From assembly GCF_004684345.1 (NCBI RefSeq), contig NZ_CP038469.1:3100001-3164000 (forward strand): a stretch of 64,000 nucleotides of DNA, read 5' to 3'. Positions 17,943 to 30,894 of this stretch are shown here, piece by piece. The notes under the pieces are model-generated. The model did not search any database. It saw only the letters and a program-made list of their open reading frames with translations, and was not told the origin of the DNA. Source of the DNA: Citrobacter tructae. Its GTDB lineage: Bacteria > Pseudomonadota > Gammaproteobacteria > Enterobacterales > Enterobacteriaceae. Numbering within the stretch: position 1 is the first letter of the stretch; the number at the start of each line of letters is the position of its first letter. Both the position numbers and the translations under genes were made by a program.

Positions 17943-19247
17943 TTAGAACTGTGATTCTTCAGTGGACCCCGTCAGCGCGGTAACGGATGACGCGCCACCC
18001 TGAATGATGGTCGTCACTTTGTCGAAGTAACCGGTACCCACTTCCTGCTGATGGGACACAAAGGTGTAACCGTCTTTAGCTGCCGCAAATTCTGGCTGCT
18101 GAACTTTCTCGACGTAGTGACGCATGCCTTCACCCTGAGCATAGGAACGTGCAAGGTCGAACATGTTAAACCACATGCTGTGGATGCCTGCCAGAGTAAT
18201 GAACTGATACTTATAGCCCATGTCCGACAGCTGTTGCTGGAAGCTGGCAATGGTTTTGTCATCCAGATTCTTCTGCCAGTTAAACGACGGAGAACAGTTG
18301 TAGGCCAGCAGTTTGCCCGGGTATTTAGCGTGGACCGCATCGGCAAAACGGCGTGCCAGCTCGAGATCCGGCGTGGAGGTTTCACACCACACCAGATCCG
18401 CGTATGGAGCATAAGCCAGACCACGACTTATCGCCTGTTCGATACCGGCGTGGGTACGGTAGAACCCTTCACTGGTGCGCTCGCCGGTAATGAACTCGCT
18501 GTCGTAAGGGTCGCAGTCAGAGGTGATCAAATCTGCCGCGTCGGCATCGGTACGGGCAATAACCAGCGTAGGGACGCCCATGACGTCTGCAGCCAGACGT
18601 GCTGCCACCAGTTTCTGGATAGCTTCCTGAGTCGGTACCAGCACTTTGCCGCCCATGTGACCACATTTTTTCACCGATGCGAGCTGATCTTCGAAGTGAA
18701 CAGCCGCTGCACCGGCTTCAATCATTGATTTCATCAGTTCAAATGCGTTCAGTACACCGCCAAATCCAGCTTCTGCATCGGCAACGATCGGCAGGAAGTA
18801 ATCCACATAGCGTGGATCGTTTGGCTCAATCCCAGTGGACCACTGGATCTGATCCGCACGACGGAAGGTGTTGTTGATCCGATCCACCACCGCCGGAACG
18901 GAGTTCGCCGGGTACAGCGATTGATCCGGGTACATACTGGAGGCCAGGTTCGCATCGGCCGCCACCTGCCAGCCAGACAGATAGACTGCTTCAATACCGG
19001 CTTTCGCCTGTTGCAGCGCCTGACCACCGGTCAGCGCACCGAGGCTGTTGATATAACCTTTCTTTGATTCGCCGTGCAACAAACGCCACATTTTCGCCGC
19101 GCCTAGCTGCGCCAGTGTACATTCCGGGTTGACCGAGCCACGCAATTTCACCACTTCCTCCGCGCTGTACGGGCGGGTAATGCCTTCCCAGCGTGGTTGT
19201 GTCCATTCTTTCTGTAAGTCTTCGATTTGTTGGGTACGGGTTTTCAT
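17943..19247 (-). CDS. aceA: Isocitrate lyase AceA
   Basis: A 434-residue cytoplasmic enzyme cleaving isocitrate into glyoxylate and succinate. The active-site loop KKCGHMGGK (about 193-201) carries the catalytic Cys, and the WCETSTPDL and NCSPSFNW segments (about 283 and 313) complete the site. The start at ATG 19247 (MKTRTQQ) gives the E. coli length; the frame is open five codons further, but that extension has no support. It is 31 nt downstream of aceB in the IclR-controlled operon. Confidence 0.97.
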   Translation of the reverse strand: MKTRTQQIEDLQKEWTQPRWEGITRPYSAEEVVKLRGSVNPECTLAQLGAAKMWRLLHGESKKGYINSLGALTGGQALQQAKAGIEAVYLSGWQVAADANLASSMYPDQSLYPANSVPAVVDRINNTFRRADQIQWSTGIEPNDPRYVDYFLPIVADAEAGFGGVLNAFELMKSMIEAGAAAVHFEDQLASVKKCGHMGGKVLVPTQEAIQKLVAARLAADVMGVPTLVIARTDADAADLITSDCDPYDSEFITGERTSEGFYRTHAGIEQAISRGLAYAPYADLVWCETSTPDLELARRFADAVHAKYPGKLLAYNCSPSFNWQKNLDDKTIASFQQQLSDMGYKYQFITLAGIHSMWFNMFDLARSYAQGEGMRHYVEKVQQPEFAAAKDGYTFVSHQQEVGTGYFDKVTTIIQGGASSVTALTGSTEESQF

Positions 19248-19278
19248 GTGCAGATGCTCCATATTGGTATGTGGTGAA

Positions 19279-20880
19279 TTAAGCCAGCAAGCGGTAGCCA
19301 GGTAAGGTCAGGAAGTCGATCAGTTCGTCGGAGGTAGTGATTTGCTCCATCAGGCGCGCGGCATCGTCAAAACGTCCGCTGCTGTAACGGTGTTCGCCCA
19401 GCTCGTCCTGAATCACCAGCATTTCTTCGGCCAGCATCTGACGGAACAGCGGTTTGGTGACCGGCTTGCCGTTGCTGAGGGTTTTCTGGTGGTGGATCCA
19501 CTGCCAGATGGAGGTTCGGGAGATTTCGGCAGTTGCCGCATCTTCCATCAGACCATAAATCGGTACGCAGCCGTTGCCGGAAATCCACGCTTCGATGTAC
19601 TGCACGGCAACGCGGATATTAGCGCGCATGCCTTCTTCAGTACGCTCCCCATCGCACGGGGCCAGCAGTTGTTCTGCAGTAATCGGTGCATCATCTTCAC
19701 GAGTGACAAACAGCTGATTTTTGTTGTCGCCCAGCACGTCGTTGAAAATCGCCATTGCGGTATCCGCAAGCCCAGGATGAGCCACCCAGGTTCCGTCATG
19801 ACCGTTATTGGCTTCCAGCGATTTATCCGCTTTGACTTTGGCCAGTACCTGATTGTTACGCTCAGCGTCTTTGCTGGGGATAAACGCCGCCATACCGCCC
19901 ATCGCAAAAGCACCGCGTTTATGGCAGGTTTTAATCAACAGACGGGAATAGGCGCTAAGGAACGGCTTATCCATCGTCACGACCTGACGATCTGGCAGAA
20001 CGCGATCCGGGTGATTCTTCAGAGTTTTGATGTAGCTGAAAATGTAATCCCAGCGCCCGCAATTGAGGCCGACAATATGGTCACGTAACGCGTGCAGGAT
20101 TTCATCCATCTGGAAAACAGCTGGCAGCGTTTCAATCAGCAGCGTGGCTTTAATGGTGCCGCGTGGCAGGTTAAATCGGTCTTCTGCATAGCTAAAAACT
20201 TCACTCCACCAGGCTGCTTCTTGCCAGGCCTGCGTTTTCGGCAAATAGAAGTAGGGACCGCTACCTTTAGCCAGCAAGGTTTTATAGTTGTGGAAGAAAT
20301 AGAGAGCAAAGTCGAACAGGCTGCCGGGAATCGCTTCCTCACGCCAGGTGACGTGTTTTTCTGGCAGATGCAGGCCGCGTACACGACAAACCAATAACGC
20401 TGGATCGGGCTTCAGTTGGTATATCTTTCCAGCTTCGTTGGTGTAGCTGATGGTGCCATTTACCGCATCGCGCAGGTTGATTTGTCCGTCGATCACTTTG
20501 CTCCACTCGGGAGCCAGTGAATCCTCAAAGTCAGCCATAAAGACTTTAACGTTGGCGTTCAGCGCGTTGATCACCATCTTGCGCTCTACGGGTCCGGTGA
20601 TCTCTACACGGCGATCCAGTAAATCATCAGGAATACCGCGAATTTTCCAGTTACCCTCACGAATGGAAGCTGTTTCCGAAATAAAACCAGGCAACTTACC
20701 GTCATCAATATCCTGCTGCTGCTGAATTCGTGCGGCGAGAAGTTTATTGCGTTTTGGCGTAAATCGGGTCACCAGCTCGGTCAGGAATTCCACTGCTTCT
20801 GCAGTTAAAATCTGCTGTTCCTGCTCGCCATGCGGCCTGGTAAAAACCAGTTCATCGGTTGTTGTTGCCTGTTGATTCAT
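19279..20880 (-). CDS. aceB: Malate synthase A AceB
   Basis: A 533-residue enzyme condensing glyoxylate with acetyl-CoA to malate. It shows the malate synthase segments VFMADFEDSLAP (about 107), the glyoxylate/Mg region around LIETLPAVFQMDEI (about 255) with GLNCGRWDYIFS, and the C-terminal ATAEISRTSIWQW with the catalytic acid upstream. ATG 20880 (MNQQATTT) follows GAGGAAC and gives the usual length. It is the first gene of aceBAK; the upstream region has an IclR-type site. Confidence 0.97.
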   Translation of the reverse strand: MNQQATTTDELVFTRPHGEQEQQILTAEAVEFLTELVTRFTPKRNKLLAARIQQQQDIDDGKLPGFISETASIREGNWKIRGIPDDLLDRRVEITGPVERKMVINALNANVKVFMADFEDSLAPEWSKVIDGQINLRDAVNGTISYTNEAGKIYQLKPDPALLVCRVRGLHLPEKHVTWREEAIPGSLFDFALYFFHNYKTLLAKGSGPYFYLPKTQAWQEAAWWSEVFSYAEDRFNLPRGTIKATLLIETLPAVFQMDEILHALRDHIVGLNCGRWDYIFSYIKTLKNHPDRVLPDRQVVTMDKPFLSAYSRLLIKTCHKRGAFAMGGMAAFIPSKDAERNNQVLAKVKADKSLEANNGHDGTWVAHPGLADTAMAIFNDVLGDNKNQLFVTREDDAPITAEQLLAPCDGERTEEGMRANIRVAVQYIEAWISGNGCVPIYGLMEDAATAEISRTSIWQWIHHQKTLSNGKPVTKPLFRQMLAEEMLVIQDELGEHRYSSGRFDDAARLMEQITTSDELIDFLTLPGYRLLA

Positions 20881-20971
20881 TGCGTAGTTCCTCGTCATTG
20901 ATCCAAATACATCCCCAATGCGAACGAAGGATCGTTGTGCGGTTTTCGTTCAGCACAACTAAGACTACTCA

Positions 20972-21006
20972 ATTAAATTTCAAAATCAAAAACAATTTCC
21001 ATTTTT
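20972..21006 (-). promoter_or_regulatory. aceBAK promoter region with IclR operator
   Basis: On the minus strand ATGGAAATTGTTTTTGATTT, followed by GAAATTTAATTGAG, matches the E. coli aceB control region where IclR binds near the -35. The AT-rich DNA upstream (21007-21060) is like the region where IHF and Cra act in E. coli; I see no clear consensus for them. Confidence 0.55.
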
Positions 21007-21081
21007 AATTTAATTATCAATTAACTCATTGATAACAATAATAATAAAAATTAATTACATGATGAGGTGCGTTTCGGAAAT

Positions 21082-21103
21082 AAAAAAGGCACCCGAAGGT
21101 GCC
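21082..21103 (-). terminator. metA terminator
   Basis: The stem GGCACC/GGTGCC has a CGAA loop and is followed on the minus strand by TTTTTTA. It ends metA transcription 45 bp after the stop. Confidence 0.8.
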
Positions 21104-21148
21104 TGATTCAACATGCTGAAACGCTTAACGATCGTTGGTTACAGAAGA

Positions 21149-22078
21149 TTAATCCAGCGTTGGATTCATGTGGCGCAGATCGTATGGCGTGATCTGGTAG
21201 ACGTAATAGTTAAGCCAGTTGATAAACAGCAAATTACCATGACTACGCCAGCTTGCTCGCGGTTTGTTTTGTGGGTCGTCTTGCGGGAAATAGTTGTACG
21301 GAACATCCGGGGTCAAACCCGCTTCAGCATCACGAAAATATTCACCTGCCAGAGTATGGGCGTCATATTCCGGATGGCCCGTCACAAATGCAATACGTTT
21401 ATCTTTGCTGGCAAACAGATAAGCATCGCCGTCTTCCGTCTCGGCAAAGATCTCGAGGTCGGTGTAATCCCTGATCAGTGCTGCTGGGAAATCGGCATAG
21501 CGAGAGTGAGGAGCCAGAAACACGTCATCAAATCCGCGTGTCAGCAAGGCATGAGGGTGCAGAATATGGTGCTCATAAACGCCTGAAAGTTTATCTGTAC
21601 GGGTTTGCTTCGGGATGCCATACAGAATATTAAGCGCAGCCTGTACCGCCCAACAGACAAACAGCGTTGATGTGACGTGATCTTTGGCCCACTCCAGCAC
21701 CTGTTTGATCTGCGGCCAGTAAGCCACATCGTTGAACTCAACCAGGCCTAACGGTGCCCCGGTCACGATCAATCCATCAAAGTTCTGATCGCAGATGTCT
21801 TCGAAATTACAGTAGAAGTTATTCAGATGCTCTGTCGGCGTGTTGCGTGACTCGCGGGCATCAATGCGTAACAGCTGAACATCCACCTGCAGCGGCGAGT
21901 TCGACAATAGCCGGAGAAATTGGTTTTCCGTTTCGATCTTCTTCGGCATTAGGTTGAGGATAAGCACCTTCAGTGGACGAATTTCCTGGCCGGAAGCGCG
22001 GGATGTCGTCATGACAAAGACATTTTCCTCACGCAAGAAATTGACGGCGGGTAGCTCGTCCAGCACGCGAATTGGCAT
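21149..22078 (-). CDS. metA: Homoserine O-succinyltransferase MetA
   Basis: A 309-residue enzyme catalysing the first committed step of methionine synthesis, succinyl-CoA plus homoserine. The acyl-enzyme Cys142 is in LFVCWAVQAAL, and the His235/Glu237 pair is in TGHPEYD. Length and ends match E. coli. Four tandem MetJ boxes precede the gene. It stands alone, about 220 bp from the rrn terminator; E. coli yjaA and yjaB, which occupy that gap in K-12, are absent. Confidence 0.97.
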   Translation of the reverse strand: MPIRVLDELPAVNFLREENVFVMTTSRASGQEIRPLKVLILNLMPKKIETENQFLRLLSNSPLQVDVQLLRIDARESRNTPTEHLNNFYCNFEDICDQNFDGLIVTGAPLGLVEFNDVAYWPQIKQVLEWAKDHVTSTLFVCWAVQAALNILYGIPKQTRTDKLSGVYEHHILHPHALLTRGFDDVFLAPHSRYADFPAALIRDYTDLEIFAETEDGDAYLFASKDKRIAFVTGHPEYDAHTLAGEYFRDAEAGLTPDVPYNYFPQDDPQNKPRASWRSHGNLLFINWLNYYVYQITPYDLRHMNPTLD

Positions 22079-22097
22079 AACCTGATAACCTCACTAC

Positions 22098-22129
22098 ATA
22101 CGTTTAAACGTTTAGACATCCAGATAGCT
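22098..22129 (-). promoter_or_regulatory. Four tandem MetJ boxes of metA
   Basis: Read on the minus strand, the contiguous 8-mers are AGCTATCT, GGATGTCT, AAACGTTT and AAACGTAT, variants of the MetJ consensus AGACGTCT. They lie 20-51 bp before the metA start, so MetJ with S-adenosylmethionine should repress metA. Confidence 0.75.
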
Positions 22130-22298
22130 GACAATAACCAGGAATCGGATGAATGTCGAGCCTGCATGCTCAAGGTGAGAAAGTTTCACGACTCTCTCGC
22201 TGTAGAATAGTGCAGTAAAAGCCAAAAGGAGAATGCTTTGTCGTTCACAGGCAGGATGAAGGGATACTCAGGCCGGACGGGACAAAAAATACAGACGC

Positions 22299-22327
22299 AA
22301 AAAAGCCCATCCGGCAGGATGGGCTTC
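22299..22327 (-). terminator. rrnE-position T1 terminator
   Basis: GCCCATCC/GGATGGGC forms the stem and is followed on the minus strand by TTTTTT. It lies 13 bp after the 5S rRNA 3' end and is nearly identical to the one at 63872-63900. Confidence 0.85.
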
Positions 22328-22339
22328 TTCACTTGTTTG

Positions 22340-22459
22340 ATGCCTGGCAGTTCCCTACTCTCGCATGGGGAGACCCCACACTACCATCGGCGCTACGGCG
22401 TTTCACTTCTGAGTTCGGCATGGGGTCAGGTGGGACCACCGCGCTACAGCCGCCAGGCA
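22340..22459 (-). rRNA. rrf: 5S ribosomal RNA
   Basis: A 120-nt gene running from TGCCTGG (22459) to CCAGGCAT (22340). The complementary ends, the CCCACCTGACCCCATGCC loop region and the GAACTCAGAAGTGAAACGCC segment match enterobacterial 5S rRNA. It is the promoter-distal gene of the complete rrn operon. Confidence 0.97.
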
Positions 22460-22549
22460 AATTCTGTTTATCAGACCGCTTTTGCGTTCTGATGTTATCT
22501 GTATCAAGCCGAATATTGTGTCTCTTCACCAAAACATCTTTGGCGTTGT

Positions 22550-25459
<2,910 letters not shown>

Positions 25460-25676
25460 TCACAACCCGAAGATGTTTCGTAAAACATTTCGACTTGCGA
25501 AAATTTGAGAGACTCGAACACACCGCTTATCTGTTCTTATTACGGAGAACAGACACAGTGTGTCGTTTCAATTTTCAGCTTGATCCAGATTTTTAAAGAG
25601 CAAATATCTCAAACATAACTCAGGGAGTCAGTTTTGAGATATTGAGGTCGGCGACTTTCACTCACGAACCAGCAAG

Positions 25677-25752
25677 TGGCGTCCCCTAGGGGATTCGAAC
25701 CCCTGTTACCGCCGTGAAAGGGCGGTGTCCTGGGCCTCTAGACGAAGGGGAC
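25677..25752 (-). tRNA. gltV: tRNA-Glu (TTC)
   Basis: A 76-nt gene including an encoded CCA, in the 16S-23S spacer. The anticodon TTC lies in CCCTTTCACGG, and GTTCGAATCCC is the T-loop. A single tRNA-Glu in the spacer is the rrnB/C/E/G type in E. coli. Confidence 0.97.
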
Positions 25753-25837
25753 ACTGAAGTCTCAATCGCAAGACGCCTTGCTATTTACTTTTCATCAGAC
25801 AATCTGTGTGAGCACTACAAAGAACGTTTCTTTAAGG

Positions 25838-27377
<1,540 letters not shown>

Positions 27378-27503
27378 AAGTTTGATGCTCGTGAATTAAA
27401 CTTCGTAATGAATTACGTATGTTCACTCAGAGACTTGGTATTCATTTTTCGTCTTGCGACGTTAAGAATCCGTATCTTCGAGTGCCCACACAGATTGTCT
27501 GAT

Positions 27504-27520
27504 AAATTGTTAAAGAGCAG
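27504..27520 (-). promoter_or_regulatory. rrn leader boxA antitermination site
   Basis: On the minus strand TGCTCTTTAACAAT matches boxA, about 130 nt upstream of the 16S rRNA. It nucleates the Nus-factor antitermination complex on the rRNA transcript. Confidence 0.8.
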
Positions 27521-27557
27521 TTGCGACGCGCTTTAGCGCTCTGTCGCGAGGTGGCGT

Positions 27558-27585
27558 ATATTACGCTTTCCTCTTTCAGAGTCAA
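27558..27585 (-). promoter_or_regulatory. rrn promoter P2
   Basis: -35 TTGACT (27580-27585) and -10 TAATAT (27558-27563) have a 16-bp spacer, the usual rrn P2 arrangement, about 180 bp before the 16S. Confidence 0.85.
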
Positions 27586-27667
27586 CCTCTTATTTTCAGG
27601 TTTTTCTCTTCAACCGAACCGGCTGTTTGTGTGAAGTGATTCACATCCGCCGTGTCGATGGAGGCGC

Positions 27668-27695
27668 ATTATAGGGAGTTTCCTGACGCCCGCAA
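27668..27695 (-). promoter_or_regulatory. rrn promoter P1
   Basis: -35 TTGCGG (27690-27695) and a perfect -10 TATAAT (27668-27673) have the 16-bp spacer typical of stringently controlled rrn P1, followed by GCGCCTCC. An AT-rich stretch upstream (27696-27720) suits an UP element, and Fis sites are expected beyond. Confidence 0.85.
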
Positions 27696-27876
27696 CCCTT
27701 AAATGACAGAAAAATGACTGACTGCTGCATTCCACAGCAAAACCCTGCCTTATACCTATTTACACACAGAGTTATCCACAAATGCCCCCATCGTTTCTAC
27801 GATCCTTTCTGTATATGTACGATCTTCAGCGCTCGAAACGAGGGGCAAAATCGAAAAAGAAAAATTCGCGAGCGTT

Positions 27877-27898
27877 GCGCAAACGTTTTCGTTACAAT
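27877..27898 (+). promoter_or_regulatory. purHD PurR box and -10 region
   Basis: GCGCAAACGTTTTCGT (27877-27892) is one or two bases from the PurR consensus ACGCAAACGTTTTCGT. It abuts a TACAAT -10 hexamer (27893-27898), so PurR with hypoxanthine or guanine should block purHD transcription. Confidence 0.75.
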
Positions 27899-27917
27899 GC
27901 TGCGGCAAAACAAGGAT

Positions 27918-27967
27918 GCCCCGTAAGGGGCGTTAGCTGAGTTTTTACGCAAAAATTCAGCTAACGC
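27918..27967 (+). promoter_or_regulatory. Tandem hairpins in the purH leader
   Basis: GCCCC-GTAA-GGGGC (27918-27931) is followed by a longer hairpin, GCGTTAGCTGA (27930-27940) with TCAGCTAACGC (27957-27967). The long stem extends inward through TTTTT/AAAAA around an ACGC loop. Both lie in the 5' untranslated RNA, 33 nt before the purH start. No U-tract follows, so it is not a plain terminator. Confidence 0.6.
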
Positions 27968-27999
27968 TCTCTGTTATAGTCAAATCCAGGGGATTTACC

Positions 28000-29589
28000 A
28001 TGCAACAACGTCGTCCAGTCCGCCGCGCTCTGCTCAGTGTTTCTGACAAAGCAGGTATTATCGAATTCGCTCAGGCACTTTCCGCACGCGGTGTGGAGCT
28101 GCTTTCTACAGGTGGCACTGCGCGCCTGTTAGCAGAGAAAGGTCTGCCAGTGACCGAAGTTTCCGATTACACCGGTTTCCCGGAAATGATGGATGGACGC
28201 GTGAAGACCCTGCATCCAAAAGTCCACGGCGGCATTCTGGGTCGTCGCGGCCAGGATGACGGAATAATGGAACAACATGGTATCGCGCCTATCGATATGG
28301 TGGTTGTTAACCTGTATCCGTTCGCCGAGACCGTTGCCCGCGTTGACTGCTCGCTGGAAGATGCAGTAGAGAATATTGATATCGGCGGCCCAACCATGGT
28401 GCGCTCTGCTGCCAAGAACCATAAAGATGTGGCTATCGTGGTAAAGAGCAACGACTACGACGCCATTATTAAAGAGATGGACGCTAACGAAGGTTCTCTG
28501 ACCCTCACCACCCGTTTCGATCTCGCCATCAAAGCCTTCGAACACACCGCCGCTTACGACAGCATGATTGCCAACTACTTCGGCAGCATGGTTCCGGCGT
28601 ATCACGGTGAAAGCAAAGAAGCCGCTGGTCGCTTCCCACGAACCCTGAACCTGAATTTCATTAAGAAGCAGGATATGCGCTACGGCGAGAACAGTCACCA
28701 GCAGGCGGCCTTCTATATAGAAGAGAATGTTAAAGAGGCTTCCGTTGCCACCGCAACGCAGGTACAAGGCAAAGCGCTCTCCTATAACAACATCGCCGAT
28801 ACCGACGCGGCGTTGGAGTGCGTGAAAGAGTTCAACGAACCAGCCTGCGTTATCGTTAAGCACGCCAACCCGTGCGGCGTGGCGGTAAGCACTTCTATTC
28901 TCGACGCCTACGACCGTGCGTATAAAACCGACCCAACCTCCGCGTTTGGCGGCATCATTGCGTTTAACCGCGAACTGGATGCCGAAACGGCACAAGCCAT
29001 TATCTCCCGCCAGTTTGTTGAAGTGATCATCGCGCCGTCAGCCACAGAGGAAGCACTGAAGATTACTGCGGCTAAGCAGAACGTTCGTGTCCTGACCTGT
29101 GGTCAGTGGGCCGATCGTGTTCCGGGCCTGGACTTCAAACGCGTTAACGGCGGTCTGCTGGTTCAGGACCGTGACCTGGGTATGGTGACCGAGGGTGAAC
29201 TGCGCGTAGTTTCCAAACGTCAGCCAACCGAGCAGGAACTGCGTGATGCGCTGTTCTGCTGGAAAGTCGCGAAGTTCGTGAAATCCAACGCGATTGTCTA
29301 CGCCAAAGAGAACATGACCATCGGCATAGGAGCAGGCCAGATGAGCCGCGTCTATTCCGCGAAGATCGCTGGGATTAAAGCTGCCGACGAAGGTCTGGAA
29401 GTAAAAGGTTCTGCGATGGCGTCCGATGCCTTCTTCCCGTTCCGCGATGGGATTGATGCCGCAGCAGCCGTTGGCGTGAGTTGTGTTATCCAGCCAGGCG
29501 GTTCAATTCGTGATGACGAGGTTATTGCCGCCGCCGATGAACACGGCATCGCGATGATCTTTACCGACATGCGCCACTTCCGCCATTAA
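28000..29589 (+). CDS. purH: Bifunctional AICAR transformylase/IMP cyclohydrolase PurH
   Basis: A 529-residue enzyme for the last two steps of IMP synthesis. The N-terminal about 200 residues are the cyclohydrolase (ALLSVSDKAGI, LLSTGGTARLL). The C-terminal part is the formyltransferase, with the catalytic Lys-His in CVIVKHANPCGVAVS (about 265). The length equals E. coli PurH. It is the first gene of purHD, with purD 15 nt after its stop. Confidence 0.97.
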   Translation: MQQRRPVRRALLSVSDKAGIIEFAQALSARGVELLSTGGTARLLAEKGLPVTEVSDYTGFPEMMDGRVKTLHPKVHGGILGRRGQDDGIMEQHGIAPIDMVVVNLYPFAETVARVDCSLEDAVENIDIGGPTMVRSAAKNHKDVAIVVKSNDYDAIIKEMDANEGSLTLTTRFDLAIKAFEHTAAYDSMIANYFGSMVPAYHGESKEAAGRFPRTLNLNFIKKQDMRYGENSHQQAAFYIEENVKEASVATATQVQGKALSYNNIADTDAALECVKEFNEPACVIVKHANPCGVAVSTSILDAYDRAYKTDPTSAFGGIIAFNRELDAETAQAIISRQFVEVIIAPSATEEALKITAAKQNVRVLTCGQWADRVPGLDFKRVNGGLLVQDRDLGMVTEGELRVVSKRQPTEQELRDALFCWKVAKFVKSNAIVYAKENMTIGIGAGQMSRVYSAKIAGIKAADEGLEVKGSAMASDAFFPFRDGIDAAAAVGVSCVIQPGGSIRDDEVIAAADEHGIAMIFTDMRHFRH

Positions 29590-29604
29590 TCCACGGAGCA
29601 GACG

Positions 29605-30894
29605 ATGAAAGTATTAGTTATTGGCAACGGCGGCCGTGAGCACGCTCTGGCCTGGAAAGCAGCCCAGTCACCGCAGGTTTCTACCGTTTTTGTGGCGCCG
29701 GGCAACGCGGGTACCGCACTGGAACCCTCACTGCAGAACGTGGCTATCGCAGTGACCGACATTCCGGCGCTACTGAGTTTTGCCCAGAACGAAAGGATCG
29801 ATCTGACCATTGTCGGTCCGGAAGCGCCGCTGGTGATTGGCGTAGTCGATGCCTTCCGCGCCGCCGGTCTGAAAATCTTCGGCCCAACCGAAGGTGCCGC
29901 ACAGTTGGAAGGTTCCAAAGCCTTCACTAAAGATTTCCTTGCCCGTCATAACATCCCGACGGCGGAATACCAGAACTTCACTGAAGTGGAACCCGCGCTG
30001 ACCTACCTGCGCGAGAAAGGCGCGCCGATTGTCATCAAAGCCGACGGTCTGGCTGCGGGTAAAGGCGTTATCGTGGCAATGACGCTTGATGAAGCCGAAG
30101 CCGCCGTGCACGACATGCTGGCAGGCAACGCTTTTGGCGATGCAGGTCACCGCATCGTTATCGAAGAGTTCCTCGACGGTGAAGAGGCGAGCTTTATCGT
30201 GATGGTCGACGGCGAGCACGTGCTGCCGATGGCCACCAGCCAGGATCACAAGCGTGTGGGCAATGGAGATACTGGCCCGAACACCGGTGGGATGGGCGCG
30301 TACTCACCGGCGCCGGTCGTTACGGATGAAGTGCACCAGCGCACCATGGAACGTATCATCTGGCCAACCGTAAAAGGCATGGCCGCAGAAGGTAACACCT
30401 ACACGGGTTTCCTGTATGCCGGTCTGATGATCGACAAACAGGGCAATCCGAAGGTTATCGAGTTCAACTGCCGCTTCGGCGATCCGGAAACCCAACCGAT
30501 CATGCTGCGCATGAAATCTGACCTCGTGGAGCTGTGTCTGGCCGCCTGCGACGGTAAACTGGACGAGAAAACTTCCGAGTGGGACGAGCGCGCCGCGCTG
30601 GGCGTGGTGATCGCTGCCGGCGGCTATCCGGGTGACTACCGTACCGGGGACGCAATCCACGGCCTGCCGATGGAAGATGGTGCAAATGGTAAAGTGTTCC
30701 ACGCCGGGACTAAACTCGCCGATGATGGCACGGTGCTGACCAACGGGGGCCGCGTTCTGTGCGCGACCGCGCTGGGTCATACCGTTGCCGAAGCGCAGAA
30801 GAACGCTTACGCGTTAATGACCGATATCCGCTGGGACGGCAGCTTTAGCCGTAACGACATTGGCTGGCGTGCCATTGAACGCGAGCAGCGCTAA
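29605..30894 (+). CDS. purD: Phosphoribosylamine-glycine ligase PurD
   Basis: A 429-residue ATP-grasp enzyme joining glycine to phosphoribosylamine, step two of purine synthesis. The N-terminal VLVIGNGGREHALAWK, the ATP-grasp VIKADGLAAGKGV (about 144) and the metal-binding VIEFNCRFGDPETQ (about 284) are visible. It is the second gene of the PurR-controlled operon. Its TAA overlaps the stop of convergent zraR by 4 nt, leaving no intergenic terminator. Confidence 0.97.
   Translation: MKVLVIGNGGREHALAWKAAQSPQVSTVFVAPGNAGTALEPSLQNVAIAVTDIPALLSFAQNERIDLTIVGPEAPLVIGVVDAFRAAGLKIFGPTEGAAQLEGSKAFTKDFLARHNIPTAEYQNFTEVEPALTYLREKGAPIVIKADGLAAGKGVIVAMTLDEAEAAVHDMLAGNAFGDAGHRIVIEEFLDGEEASFIVMVDGEHVLPMATSQDHKRVGNGDTGPNTGGMGAYSPAPVVTDEVHQRTMERIIWPTVKGMAAEGNTYTGFLYAGLMIDKQGNPKVIEFNCRFGDPETQPIMLRMKSDLVELCLAACDGKLDEKTSEWDERAALGVVIAAGGYPGDYRTGDAIHGLPMEDGANGKVFHAGTKLADDGTVLTNGGRVLCATALGHTVAEAQKNAYALMTDIRWDGSFSRNDIGWRAIEREQR

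Noticed and set aside
27714..27926. 70-codon frame upstream of purH
   Set aside because: It lies in the divergent rrn/purH control region over the PurR box and has no ribosome site.
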